Part shown: one piece after another, positions 1-10,546 of the stretch
Layout of the letters: each line of letters opens with the position of its first letter
Position numbering within the stretch: position 1 is the stretch's first letter
Source: Acidobacteriota bacterium
GTDB taxonomy: Bacteria; Acidobacteriota; Blastocatellia; RBC074
NCBI GenBank assembly: GCA_022072205.1
Contig: JAJVID010000028.1
Coordinates: forward strand, 1-39,629
Reading direction: 5' to 3'
DNA length: 39,629 bases
Translations under genes and position numbers: made by a program
Notes under the pieces: model-generated
The model's database searches: none
What the model saw: only the letters and a program-made list of their open reading frames with translations
Told to the model about the DNA's origin: nothing

Positions 1-2
1 GC

Positions 3-3000
3 GAAGGCTGGTCGGATTATTTCGGCATCGTTCTGCTTCGCAGCGAAAGCGACGACCTGGACGGGACGTATGCCACAGGCCAGTACGCGGTCAACAATTA
101 CACCAAAGGCATTCGCCGTTTCCCGTATAGCACCAACACGCAGGTTTATCCGCTCAACTTCGGCGACATCGCGCGCAGCACAGAAGTCCACAACGTGGGC
201 GAAATCTGGTGCAACACACTGCTGGAGATGCGCGCGCAGTTGATCCGCAAACTCGGTTTTCAGGAAGGCCAGCGGCAAAGTATTCAACTGGTCGTTGACG
301 GGTTGAAGCTGACGCCGCTCGCTCCGACCTTCCTCGACGCGCGCAACGCGATTATGCTGGCTGACAAGGTCAACAACGGCGGCGCCAATCAATGCCTGAT
401 CTGGCAGGCGTTCAGCAAGCGAGGGATAGGATTTTCAGCCAGCACGATTGATGCGAGCGATGGCGCGCCTGTCGAATCGTTCGACGCGCCGCCATCGTGC
501 AGCGACCTCGGATCAATCCGTTTCGACCGGAAAAATTACATGGTAGGCGAAACGATGAAGATCACCGTCGGCGACCGCAACGCCTCAACGCCGGTTCGAG
601 TCCAGGTGAAAAGCTCCGTGACCAACGATCAGGAGACAATCACGCTGACGCCTGATGGCGTGGTCAACGGACTCTTCGCCGCCAACCTGCGAGTAGTCGC
701 TGGCCGCGCCAATCCCGGCGACGGATCGTTGCAGGCTTCGCTTCAAGCCGGAGACAAGATTGTCGTCACTTATGACGACGCGAACAACGGCGCCGGAAGC
801 CCAGCGCAGGCCACCCTGCAAGCTGAAGTGGTCGGCGAAGCGATTGCCTTTGACGACAACGTCGAAACAGGCAACAAAGGCTGGAACGCCAGCGGAACGC
901 CCGCCACGTGGACGATTACGAACGAACGCTCGGCTTCTCCGTCTCAAGCCTGGACTGACAGTCCACGCGCGAATTACGCGAACAACTCGAACAATTCACT
1001 GGTCTCTCCGTTGCTCGATCTGTCTCGCGCGGCGGGAATCGTTCTCTCTTTCGCGCACAGTTACGCGCTGGAAGCCAATTTCGATTACGGCATCGTCGAA
1101 TACTCGATTGACGACGGCGCGACATGGATGAGGGTGACGGCGTTCACAGGAACACAGACAACGTTCACGCAGGCGCGTCTCAATCTGGACGCGCTGGCCG
1201 GGCAATCGCGCGCCCGCATCCGGTTCAGGCTGCAAACTGATTCGGTAAGGTCCGCCGACGGGTGGACGATTGACGACATTCGCATCATCGCCCGCTCATC
1301 CGATCTCAGATACATTCCGCCGCAGGGCGCGCTTTCGCCCGTGATCGCGGCGGTCACGCCCGCGTCCGGCTTGCCGGTCGACACAACTTCGGTGACCATC
1401 ACCGGCCTCAATTTCACCGAGACCGGCGACGCGCGTGTCTTCTTCGACAACATTCCGGCGACCAACGTCCGCGTCATCAGCGCTTCGGCCATCGCCGCCG
1501 CCACGCCACCGCACGGCGCGGGAGCGGTCACCGTGCGAGTCGAAACGCGCAACGGCGTAGCGACGCTGGCCAATGCGTTCACTTACTACGAGAACGGAAG
1601 CGTAACCAGCGCGCCCGAACTGATGAACATCTTCCCCGCTTCAGGCGCAACCGGAGGCGGAACGGCAGTCACCGTTTACGGATCGAATTTCACTCCGCAA
1701 ACCAGCGTGACGTTCGGCTCTCAAAACGCCGCCGTGACTTTCATCAATTCAACCACGCTGCGCGTCGTCGCTCCCGCTTCTCCCAACAACGCGACGGGCG
1801 CGGTTGATGTCAACGCCGCGAATCCGCAATCGCCACAGGCGAAGCTGACCGGCGCTTTCAGCTACGTCGCGGCGACTCCACCATCTGTAAAAGTGCTGGC
1901 GCTGAACGGTGGAGAGAGCGTATTCGCGGGCGGCACAATCACGCTGCGATGGCAATCGTCGGACAACAAGGCCGTAGTCAGACACAGAATCGAATTGCAC
2001 CGCAGTTCGGCTACCACGCCGGTCTTCGTCGCCAACATTTCAAGCGATGTCAGCGGCGAGGCTCAATCGTTCAACTGGACGATCCCTGTCACAACCAGCC
2101 CGATGACCAACGCGCGCATTCGCGTCGTCGCAATTGATGACGAAGGGACGGAGGCGGATGCGTTCTCGTCTGCGGATTTCACGATTGACCGCCGCTGGGC
2201 CGCGTCGGCTGCGTTGCCCTCTGGCTTGAATCGTCTGGCTGTGACGAGCGACAGCCAATATCTTTACACCATCGGCGGACGAACGACGACGGCCAATTCT
2301 TCTTCGGTCATGACGTTTCAGCGGCTCGATCCTGCGGCCAGCGCGCCAGCGTGGTCGAGCGAAGGTTTGGCGCAATTGCCCATCGTGATCAACGCCATCG
2401 AAGCCACGACAATCAATGGCAAAATTTATGTTCCCGGCGGATTCATTCCGCAGGGAACGAATACGGCGGTTGACCGAAACACGCGCGTTTACGACATCGC
2501 CGCCAATTCGTGGTCAACTCAAACTCCGCCTCCGACCGGCGTCGGCCAATACGCGATTGCCACCGACGCGCAGCAGGGAATCTTCTACGTCACGGGCGGA
2601 AGCGATCTGACTTCCGCCATCACGAACGTGCAGGCATACAACGTAACAACCAACTCGTGGCAGGCGTTGCCGCCGATGAAAACCGCGCGGTTCGGCCACG
2701 AAGCGGCGCTGATCAACGGCAAGCTTTATGTCGCCGGAGGCTCAGGCGGCGCTGCGGATTGCGAGGCCTACGATTTTCAAACGGGCCAGTGGTCGCCGAT
2801 CGCCAGTCTGAACCAGGCGCGTTTTCACGCCGTCAGCGCCGTCGCGCGCGACAACTCCGGCCAGTTCTTCTGGCTGGTCTTCGGCGGCGCTGATCCGGGA
2901 AACACCAGCGTGACGCTCAACTCAGCGGAAGCTTACGACGTGGCCAACAACCGATGGATCGTTCTGGACGGCTCTTTCTCGCTGCCCGGCGCCAGGACGT

Positions 3001-4124
3001 TCATCAACGGCGCGGCTCTCGGCGGGTTCTATTACGCGGTCGGCGGCGCGGCGACGACGACAAGCTCCAGTTCCCTCACTACCAACGAACGGCTCAATCT
3101 CGCCCCGGCTGGTGGTTTCACGCTGATCAATCCAAACCAGCCGCCGCTGGTCGTAGTCCCTGCGGCGCCGCAAATCGCGATTCCGAATCAGGAACTGAAG
3201 TTCGCAGTTTCGGGGCAGGACCTGGGTTCGGGCGCGCCGATCTCGCTCACGGCCGAAGGCTTGCCGGGAGGCGCGGTCTTCAACGCTGCCAACGACACGA
3301 ACAACGCGGCGCGCGGCGAATTCCGCTGGACGCCGCAATCGTCGGATGTCGGACGCAGCTTCACCGTTGATTTCACGGCCAGCGACGGAATTTTGAAAGA
3401 CGTGAAATCGGTCGTCATCCGCGTCGTTGCGACAACGCCGCTGACCGCCGTCAATGCGGCTGATTTCCGGCTCGGCCCGCTCGCGGCTGATTCAATCGCG
3501 GCGGCTTTCGGCGTGAACATGGCCAATCGCGTTGAAATCGCGCAATCGTTGCCGCTGCCCACGTCGCTTGCGGGAACAACGCTGACGATCAACGGCGTTC
3601 CGGCGCCGCTCTTCTTCGTCTCTCCGGGGCAGATTAACTTCGTCGTCCCGTCAACTGTTGAACCCGGATCAGCGACGATCATCGTCAGCAGCCCAATGGG
3701 GACTTACTCGCTCGGCGGCGTTCAGATCGTCGCGTCATCGCCCGCCATCTTCACCGCCGACGCGACCGGCAAAGGCGACGCGGCGGCGCTGGCGACAATT
3801 GACGGAGTCAGTTTCCAACGTCAGCCGTTCGACGTGCTCGTCAACGGCAAACCGAATGTGCTGGTCTTGTTCGGCGCAGGCATTCGCCACGCTCCGGCCA
3901 CCGACCCGAACGATGACAACGGCGTGGCCGAATCGGTCAGCGTCACGATTGACGGGAAAGCGGCGCAAACGCTTTACGCCGGCGCGCAAGGCTCGTTCGC
4001 CGGCCTCGACCAGATCAACGTCGAAATGCCGTTGGCGCTGGCAGGCGCAGGCCCTCGCCGCGTCGAGGTCGTCGTCAAAGTCAACAACGCCGCCGCCAAC
4101 CTGGTGACGATCCAGATCAAATGA
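3..4124 (+). CDS. Secreted M36 (fungalysin-type) metalloprotease with kelch and TIGR03437 modules, 5' end missing
   Basis: The reading frame is open from the first bases, so the gene begins upstream of the window. The first codons read EGWSDYFG, the fungalysin signature whose Glu is the third zinc ligand; the HExxH helix would lie just outside. The end of the peptidase domain follows (to about 500). Then come a MAM/immune-inhibitor-A-like beta-sandwich (about 850-1300), two IPT/TIG domains (1337-1590 and 1615-1870), an Ig-like domain (1885-2180), kelch-type repeats with recurring YxxGG motifs (2190-3105), another Ig/cadherin-like domain (3135-3435) and a TIGR03437 C-terminal domain (3450-4121). 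In the family this is a secreted endopeptidase; the added modules suggest surface attachment or substrate binding (inference). The stop overlaps the start of the next gene by 4 bases (ATGA). Confidence 0.88.
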   Translation, partial: EGWSDYFGIVLLRSESDDLDGTYATGQYAVNNYTKGIRRFPYSTNTQVYPLNFGDIARSTEVHNVGEIWCNTLLEMRAQLIRKLGFQEGQRQSIQLVVDGLKLTPLAPTFLDARNAIMLADKVNNGGANQCLIWQAFSKRGIGFSASTIDASDGAPVESFDAPPSCSDLGSIRFDRKNYMVGETMKITVGDRNASTPVRVQVKSSVTNDQETITLTPDGVVNGLFAANLRVVAGRANPGDGSLQASLQAGDKIVVTYDDANNGAGSPAQATLQAEVVGEAIAFDDNVETGNKGWNASGTPATWTITNERSASPSQAWTDSPRANYANNSNNSLVSPLLDLSRAAGIVLSFAHSYALEANFDYGIVEYSIDDGATWMRVTAFTGTQTTFTQARLNLDALAGQSRARIRFRLQTDSVRSADGWTIDDIRIIARSSDLRYIPPQGALSPVIAAVTPASGLPVDTTSVTITGLNFTETGDARVFFDNIPATNVRVISASAIAAATPPHGAGAVTVRVETRNGVATLANAFTYYENGSVTSAPELMNIFPASGATGGGTAVTVYGSNFTPQTSVTFGSQNAAVTFINSTTLRVVAPASPNNATGAVDVNAANPQSPQAKLTGAFSYVAATPPSVKVLALNGGESVFAGGTITLRWQSSDNKAVVRHRIELHRSSATTPVFVANISSDVSGEAQSFNWTIPVTTSPMTNARIRVVAIDDEGTEADAFSSADFTIDRRWAASAALPSGLNRLAVTSDSQYLYTIGGRTTTANSSSVMTFQRLDPAASAPAWSSEGLAQLPIVINAIEATTINGKIYVPGGFIPQGTNTAVDRNTRVYDIAANSWSTQTPPPTGVGQYAIATDAQQGIFYVTGGSDLTSAITNVQAYNVTTNSWQALPPMKTARFGHEAALINGKLYVAGGSGGAADCEAYDFQTGQWSPIASLNQARFHAVSAVARDNSGQFFWLVFGGADPGNTSVTLNSAEAYDVANNRWIVLDGSFSLPGARTFINGAALGGFYYAVGGAATTTSSSSLTTNERLNLAPAGGFTLINPNQPPLVVVPAAPQIAIPNQELKFAVSGQDLGSGAPISLTAEGLPGGAVFNAANDTNNAARGEFRWTPQSSDVGRSFTVDFTASDGILKDVKSVVIRVVATTPLTAVNAADFRLGPLAADSIAAAFGVNMANRVEIAQSLPLPTSLAGTTLTINGVPAPLFFVSPGQINFVVPSTVEPGSATIIVSSPMGTYSLGGVQIVASSPAIFTADATGKGDAAALATIDGVSFQRQPFDVLVNGKPNVLVLFGAGIRHAPATDPNDDNGVAESVSVTIDGKAAQTLYAGAQGSFAGLDQINVEMPLALAGAGPRRVEVVVKVNNAAANLVTIQIK

Positions 4125-5077
4125 CGAGACAAAGGGACAAAAAGAGCGGGAGAGCGGGAGTGCGGGAACGCGGGAGAAAGAGCGAACGAGCGAGCAGTTC
4201 CCACTCTCCCACTCCCCCGCTCTCCCACTCTCCCACTCTCCCGCTCTCTCCGCTCAGGCAGGCCACGATCACAATCTGGAACAAGCTATTCGAAGACGAA
4301 GTCTTCGGGCGATCGGCGCAACTGGCCTACTACTGGCTGTTCTCCATTTTTCCCATGTTGATCTTTCTGACCACGCTGCTGGCGTTTTTGCCGATGCGGC
4401 GTAATCTGGATCAATGGATCGGGATGCTTGGCGCCTTTCTTCCTTCCGAAGCCTACACGCTGCTCAACAACACCTTTCAACAAATCGCCCGACGGCAGCG
4501 AGGCGGGCTGCTCAGCTTCAGCATCCTCGTCACCATCTGGTCGGCGTCTTCGGGGATGGAAGCGATCATCACCTCGCTCAACAGAGCTTACGACGCGCCA
4601 CTGACGCGGGCCTGGTGGAAAGAGCGGCTGCTCGCCATCGCGCTGACGCTGGGGCTGGCCGCGTTCATCATTTCCGCGCTGGCGTTGATCTTCTTCGGCG
4701 GAAGCATCAGCGGGCAGATCGCGAAGTATTTCGGGTTCAGCCGCGCATTCCGAATCGTCTGGGCGGTGGCGCAATGGCCGATTGTCATCAGTCTGGCTCT
4801 GCTTGGAGTCGAGTTGGTCTACTACTTCGCGCCGAACATCAAGCGAGGCAAAAACGGAAAACGATGGGAATGGTTCACTCCCGGCGCGATCTTCGCCGTC
4901 GCGCTCTGGCTGCTGATCTCCTTCGGGTTTCGTTTCTATGTTTCGCGCTTCGGCAATTTCAACGCGACTTATGGCGCGCTCGGTGGCGTGATGGTTTTGA
5001 TGTCGTGGCTTTATCTGACCGGAGTGGCCATCCTGGTCGGAGGCGAAATCAATTCAGTGTTGAGGGGAAGACGATAA
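4121..5077 (+). CDS. YihY/BrkB-family inner-membrane protein with a hairpin-encoded N-terminus
   Basis: The protein has 318 residues. From about residue 50 it matches the YihY/virulence factor BrkB family: about six hydrophobic segments, an N-terminal AQLAYYWLFSIFPMLIF helix and a C-terminal GGVMVLMSWLYLTGVAILVGGEIN segment. The biochemical role of the family is unsettled. The ATG overlaps the stop of the protease gene (ATGA), so translational coupling is likely. Before the family-conserved part there is no other ATG or TTG in frame and only one GTG (4160, itself inside the repeat). Residues 5-45 are therefore encoded by a G-rich/C-rich tandem hairpin and are Arg/Gly/Ser then Ser/Pro/His/Thr-rich, which is not typical of the family. 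A non-canonical start near 4256 cannot be excluded. Confidence 0.85.
   Translation: MTRQRDKKSGRAGVRERGRKSERASSSHSPTPPLSHSPTLPLSPLRQATITIWNKLFEDEVFGRSAQLAYYWLFSIFPMLIFLTTLLAFLPMRRNLDQWIGMLGAFLPSEAYTLLNNTFQQIARRQRGGLLSFSILVTIWSASSGMEAIITSLNRAYDAPLTRAWWKERLLAIALTLGLAAFIISALALIFFGGSISGQIAKYFGFSRAFRIVWAVAQWPIVISLALLGVELVYYFAPNIKRGKNGKRWEWFTPGAIFAVALWLLISFGFRFYVSRFGNFNATYGALGGVMVLMSWLYLTGVAILVGGEINSVLRGRR
4131..4255. repeat. Short-tandem-repeat hairpin 1 (period 8, AGCGGGAG type)
   Basis: The left arm consists of variants of AGCGGGAG/TGCGGGAA; the right arm is the complementary CTCTCCCACTCTCCCGCTC series. The imperfect inverted repeat begins about 6 bases after the protease stop and lies inside the 5' end of the YihY reading frame. 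Confidence 0.8.
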
Positions 5078-5090
5078 AAGGAAGATCAGC

Positions 5091-5216
5091 TTATAGCGGT
5101 TTGCAGATGCGTGTGGCGTGTCAGTAGCCCGACCGTGAGGGAGGGCTTGATTCGCAAGCCCTCCCTCACGGTCGGGCTACTGACACAAGGCCGCATCCAA
5201 CTGCAAACCGCTATAA
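5091..5216. repeat. 126-bp nested palindromic element (REP/MITE-like)
   Basis: The outer arms are a perfect 16-bp inverted repeat (5091-5106, TTATAGCGGTTTGCAG, and 5201-5216). The inner arms are a perfect 31-bp inverted repeat (5119-5149 and 5155-5185) around the loop ATTCG. The stretch between them is only partly complementary. The element lies 14 bases after the YihY stop, between two convergent genes. It has no coding content, so it is either a non-autonomous dispersed repeat or a very strong hairpin; it could also stop transcription from both sides. Confidence 0.85.
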
Positions 5217-5261
5217 CTGCGCTGGCTTCTTCGTCCCAGAGCTGAGCCGTTACAAATCAGC

Positions 5262-5304
5262 GCAAAAACCAAGAGGCCGATCCCGCGAAGGAATCGGCCT
5301 CTTG
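5262..5304 (-). terminator. Rho-independent terminator of the secreted protein gene
   Basis: A 12-bp perfect stem (CAAGAGGCCGAT, 5270-5281, with 5293-5304) is followed on the minus strand by GGTTTTTGCG. It lies 65 bases after the stop at 5369, in the right direction for that gene. The plus-strand side has only a weak T run. Confidence 0.75.
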
Positions 5305-5368
5305 AATTGTTTACAGCCTGAATGTCAACGACCGGATGGTTGTTGACATCCCTGCCTGGCTTCCACGC

Positions 5369-6397
5369 TTAGCAGTTGGGCGGGAAGACCGGGATGATGA
5401 TGGCGTCAATCGGGTTCAGCGTCAGCTTGTGCAGGTTGTGGCCGCCGTTGAACGCGTTGGCGTTGGCGCCCGCATCGCCATTATGGTTGATCGCGGCGCC
5501 GAGCAGCGAAGCCGGAGTAGCAGCCGGGAGACCAATGCTCGACAGGTCAGTGGCCGAAGTTGAATAGAACTTCATCCAGCCGCTGCGACCTGCGGAGATC
5601 GCCGTCTCCACGCGCGGCACGGTGCGCGGGAAGTTGCTCGAGATCACCGCCCGGAGTTGGCAGACGGTGACGTTGGCTGTCCAACTGAAGGCGTTCTCCG
5701 CATCGTCGAAGAGGAGACCGAACAGTCTGCCGACCGCGTTGCCGCTGATCGCCAGGTTAGCGCCGCCGATGCGGTTGACCACCAACAGGGTCTCGTTGCC
5801 GTCGGCGCGCGACGGAATGTTGTCATCAGCCAGGACGCGCGGGAGCGCGTTGTAGGCGCCACTGCCGAAAATCAGAGCCGCCAGCGCTCCACCGGAGAGG
5901 GAAATATAAGGATACGCAGCTTCGGCGGCAACCGCTTCCGCGCCCAGGTTGGCCTCAAAGCCACCGTCAATCTTCACGTACTCATCGCCGATCAGGTAGT
6001 TGAAGTTGACCGGTGCTCCATCTTCGTCACTAGCGACGGCCACGATGTAGCCGCTGACGCCAGGATCAACGTCCGAAGTCAGGAAACTGGCCGTCTGGTT
6101 CGCCGTCAGGCAGATGAACGAGTCGGCGACCGAGCAGGTATTGCCGTCAACGAAGAACAGGTGGACGGCGATGTCGTAAGAGGAGTTGGTGTTGGTGATG
6201 TTGATGCGGCTGTTGGTGGTGTTGCCACCAGTCGCGGACGAGGTGTAGAGGTTGTAGACCAACACCGAGCCTGCCTTCTGGTCGCTGATCTCAGCGCTCG
6301 CCGGATAAGGGAGACCGGGATCGGCGGCAAGCGCCGCTCCGGCCAGCGCAACCAACGACAGCAACGTCAGGAAAATGCGTGAGAATGTGTGTGTCAT
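5369..6397 (-). CDS. Secreted protein of unknown function
   Basis: The product has 342 residues from ATG 6397, where a clear signal peptide begins (MTHTFSRIFLTLLSLVALAG, cleavage after about ALA). AAAGGAG lies about 14 bases upstream. The frame stays open to 6481, but that extension has no matching site and no secretion logic. The mature part starts with beta-rich sequence (GSVLVYNLYTSS, SRINITNTNSS, HLFFVDGNTCSVADSFICL) suggesting an Ig-like or adhesin-like fold. It contains a Cys pair around 85-95 and a C-terminal segment ending PVFPPNC. I do not recognise a named domain. The gene stands alone with its own terminator. A surface or S-layer-like role is only a guess. Confidence 0.75.
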   Translation of the reverse strand: MTHTFSRIFLTLLSLVALAGAALAADPGLPYPASAEISDQKAGSVLVYNLYTSSATGGNTTNSRINITNTNSSYDIAVHLFFVDGNTCSVADSFICLTANQTASFLTSDVDPGVSGYIVAVASDEDGAPVNFNYLIGDEYVKIDGGFEANLGAEAVAAEAAYPYISLSGGALAALIFGSGAYNALPRVLADDNIPSRADGNETLLVVNRIGGANLAISGNAVGRLFGLLFDDAENAFSWTANVTVCQLRAVISSNFPRTVPRVETAISAGRSGWMKFYSTSATDLSSIGLPAATPASLLGAAINHNGDAGANANAFNGGHNLHKLTLNPIDAIIIPVFPPNC

Positions 6398-7029
6398 AAC
6401 TTCTTGTGAATCTCCTTTAGAGTTTGTGAGGTTGAACCGTTGCTTCAACACATTTTCAGAGGAAACGCCCAGCATCAACATGTTGAAGGCAGATTAAGAG
6501 GTTGAGTTAGTACTTGTGAAGAAGAAGCCTGTGCCAATAGTTTCATCAGACACCAATCCCGCCAGCGCAACCCGGCGGAACTGAATAGCTTTTGTTAAAT
6601 AGCCAGTGATGGATGTCCGCTTACAACAATGTTCGATATAAAGTGAGGATCAATGTTCGATCAGCCAGCTCTTGTTTTGATTGGCGAAAGGGGGCTAACT
6701 GCAGGGTGCTTAACCGAACATTCATCGGCTCCAGTGATTTTGGCGATTGAATCTCTTGAAGTTCATCGTGTGAGGAAGAATCAGAGATCGCCGCAGACGG
6801 GTGGCAATTTACACGGCATACCGCTTTCAGTCAAGACTTTTCATCTGAGAAGTTCAAAGTTGTTCCAAAAAAATTTCGCCCAGGATTAAAGCTCCTCAGG
6901 CTCAATGCTCCAAAATGACATTTAATGACATTTGCGGCGTCGCCCAGCCTTGCTAGCGCAGCGAAACCTGATTTATAAACAAGCCGCGTTCTTACCGTTA
7001 GTATTCAAATTTGAAGTCGCCTCAAAATC
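6398..7029. other. Long divergent intergenic region
   Basis: This region separates the secreted protein gene (minus) from the FHA gene (plus). An 11-bp direct repeat CAATGTTCGAT occurs at 6627-6637 and 6651-6661 (24 bp apart). ATGACATTT also occurs twice near 6915-6935. A 78-codon open frame at 6653-6889 has no ribosome binding site and no recognisable composition, so it is not called. I see no RNA gene here. Confidence 0.5.
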
Positions 7030-7058
7030 ATGACTAGAATCCGAGAACAAGCTACAAT
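7030..7058 (+). promoter_or_regulatory. Candidate sigma-70 promoter of the FHA gene
   Basis: ATGACT (7030-7035, matching TTGACA at four positions), a 17-base spacer and TACAAT (7053-7058, one mismatch to TATAAT). Transcription would begin near 7065, just ahead of the GAGGTG ribosome binding site at 7066-7071. Confidence 0.45.
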
Positions 7059-7076
7059 CCTGTCCGAGGTGAATGA

Positions 7077-7772
7077 ATGACCAACGCGCCATCAGTCGAA
7101 GAACAACTACGGGAATGGGTCGGCCAACTCGCGCCAGAGCACAAACAGATACTGTTGATGATGCTGGTTGAAGACGACCGCTTGCAGCGTTCAGCGCGGC
7201 TCGAATTCGCAGTGTCCCAGTTGCGCAAGCTGTGCAGACAGCGCGGACTCGATTGGGACGAAATGGCCGAGGGCGAGCGCGAATCGTTCCTCGACGGCCT
7301 GATCCGCGAAACCGAGTTGTACGCCACACAAGCGGGCACGCCTTCGGTTCCACCGATTCTGCCCTGTCATCATTGTGGCCGCGAAATGGCGCCGAGCGAT
7401 CTTTATCGAATCTATTTCGGCGAACGCCCGCCGAGCGTGGAGATTGCGATAGCCAAGCTGGTGATAATGGACATGGAAGCTGACGCTCAATTCCCGCTCC
7501 CGGCGGACAACGAAATCACCATTGGCCGGGTTGACCCGCATCGCGGCATCCGGCCCGACGTTGACCTGTCGAAGTTCGATCCCGCATCGCGCATTTCACG
7601 GCGCCACGCGCGGATCACTTCTCGCGGCAGCCAGTTTTATATCGAAGACCTCGGCAGCGCTAACGGCACGGTTATCAACGGGCGCACCCGGCTGAAACCG
7701 CAGGAGCCTTACCCGCTGGTCAATGGGGACGTCCTCAAAATTGGAGAAACTACTTTGAAGTTCGCCATCTAG
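7077..7772 (+). CDS. FHA-domain protein
   Basis: The product has 231 residues. The C-terminal 90 or so form a forkhead-associated domain, which binds phosphothreonine: the hallmark residues are visible in [18 protein letters not shown] and [14 protein letters not shown]. The N-terminal half is helical and charged (about 1-90), followed by a single CHHCG motif near residue 100 that might hold half a metal site or act in pairing. There is no signal peptide or membrane segment, so it is cytoplasmic. GAGGTG lies 5 bases before the ATG. FHA proteins usually partner Ser/Thr kinases, but no kinase is near, so the partner is unknown. Confidence 0.85.
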   Translation: MTNAPSVEEQLREWVGQLAPEHKQILLMMLVEDDRLQRSARLEFAVSQLRKLCRQRGLDWDEMAEGERESFLDGLIRETELYATQAGTPSVPPILPCHHCGREMAPSDLYRIYFGERPPSVEIAIAKLVIMDMEADAQFPLPADNEITIGRVDPHRGIRPDVDLSKFDPASRISRRHARITSRGSQFYIEDLGSANGTVINGRTRLKPQEPYPLVNGDVLKIGETTLKFAI

Positions 7773-7858
7773 AGATCACGCCTCAGCGAAATACCGTGAT
7801 TCACGCGGATGGCCTGCGACGCTCCCTTCAGAGCTTGCCGAAATTTACTGGAGGCTGG

Positions 7859-9769
<1,911 letters not shown>

Positions 9770-9819
9770 TCGCTGGGCTGAGAGGGGCTAAATTGATTCC
9801 GGCTTGAAGTAATCAGCAG

Positions 9820-10218
9820 ATGGCAAGTATGAAGGAAGTAAAGCTGAACAATCCATACATTGAAATCTCTCAAGGCGTGTATCGCGTCGCTGGGAAAAGA
9901 GTCTCTCTCGATTCACTTGTCTACCGCTGGCGCGAGGGCTTGTCGCCGAAGACGATTCAGAGCGAATGCTTCCCCGCGCTGACGCTGGCGGAGGTTTTCG
10001 GCGCGCTCGCTTTCTACCTCGACAATCAAGCCGAAATTGACGAGTACCTCGTAAAAGCCGAGGAAGAAGAAGAAGTGATTCGGCAACAATTGCGCGAAGC
10101 TTATCCCGAAGCCGCGCGCCGGATTGATGAATTAGCCCGGCGCCTCTCTTTTGCGCATAATGAAAATCAAGTGCCAAGCCGAGAACGATCTCAATGGCAT
10201 TGTGATTCGAACCGTTAA
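9820..10218 (+). CDS. DUF433 antitoxin-like protein
   Basis: The product has about 132 residues. The first 75 match the DUF433 helix-turn-helix family (RVAGKRVSLDSLVYRWREGLSPKTIQSECFPALTLAEVFGALAFYLDN), followed by an acidic linker (EEEEEV) and a basic tail. DUF433 proteins are usually found next to DUF5615 PIN-like proteins and are predicted antitoxins. The last 59 bases overlap the next gene, so the two are probably co-translated. The start could be ATG 9820 or 9829; neither has a strong ribosome binding site. Confidence 0.8.
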   Translation: MASMKEVKLNNPYIEISQGVYRVAGKRVSLDSLVYRWREGLSPKTIQSECFPALTLAEVFGALAFYLDNQAEIDEYLVKAEEEEEVIRQQLREAYPEAARRIDELARRLSFAHNENQVPSRERSQWHCDSNR

Positions 10219-10510
10219 AGAACTGGCGCCTGAGATTGATTTTCAGACCGCGCCGATGGCCGGATTACATCTGGGGACCCCGGATGATCAGGTGTTGAAA
10301 ATCGCGGCTTCAGAGAATCGCGTGCTCGTCTCGCACGACCGAAAAACCATGCCAACGCATTTTGCCAATTTCATTGCTTCACAAACTTCACCCGGAGTCT
10401 TTATAGTTTCCCGCAAGCTCACAATCGCTCAGGCCGCCGAATGGCTCATCCTGTTCTGGGCCGCCAGCGAAGCCGAAGAGCAGATCAACCTGCTCACCCA
10501 CATTCCCTAA
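10160..10510 (+). CDS. DUF5615 PIN-like toxin candidate
   Basis: The product has 116 residues from ATG 10160, inside the end of the DUF433 gene; a TTG nine bases earlier is possible. The sequence matches the DUF5615/Mut7-C-like PIN-fold group: an N-terminal acidic pair (QAEND), the DDQVLKIAASENRVLVSHDRKTM core with the conserved Asp after SH, and a C-terminal VFIVSRKLTIAQAAEWL helix. Family members are predicted RNases. The first acidic motif is QAEND rather than the common DENL, so activity is uncertain. Together with the preceding gene it forms a typical VapBC-like two-gene module. Confidence 0.75.
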   Translation: MKIKCQAENDLNGIVIRTVKELAPEIDFQTAPMAGLHLGTPDDQVLKIAASENRVLVSHDRKTMPTHFANFIASQTSPGVFIVSRKLTIAQAAEWLILFWAASEAEEQINLLTHIP

Positions 10511-10546
10511 TCACCCGAAAATCCAGAATCGCCCATCGGAGGCACA

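Noticed and set aside
5091..5216. Insertion sequence
   Set aside because: Too short, no transposase frame and no obvious target duplication; kept only as a palindromic repeat.
6520..6545. Sigma-54 promoter on the minus strand (TGGCAC)
   Set aside because: The -24 half matches, but the -12 half reads TCTTC rather than TTGCA.
6653..6889. Small gene of 78 codons in the long intergenic gap
   Set aside because: No ribosome binding site, no recognisable composition or motif, and it overlaps the putative repeat operators.
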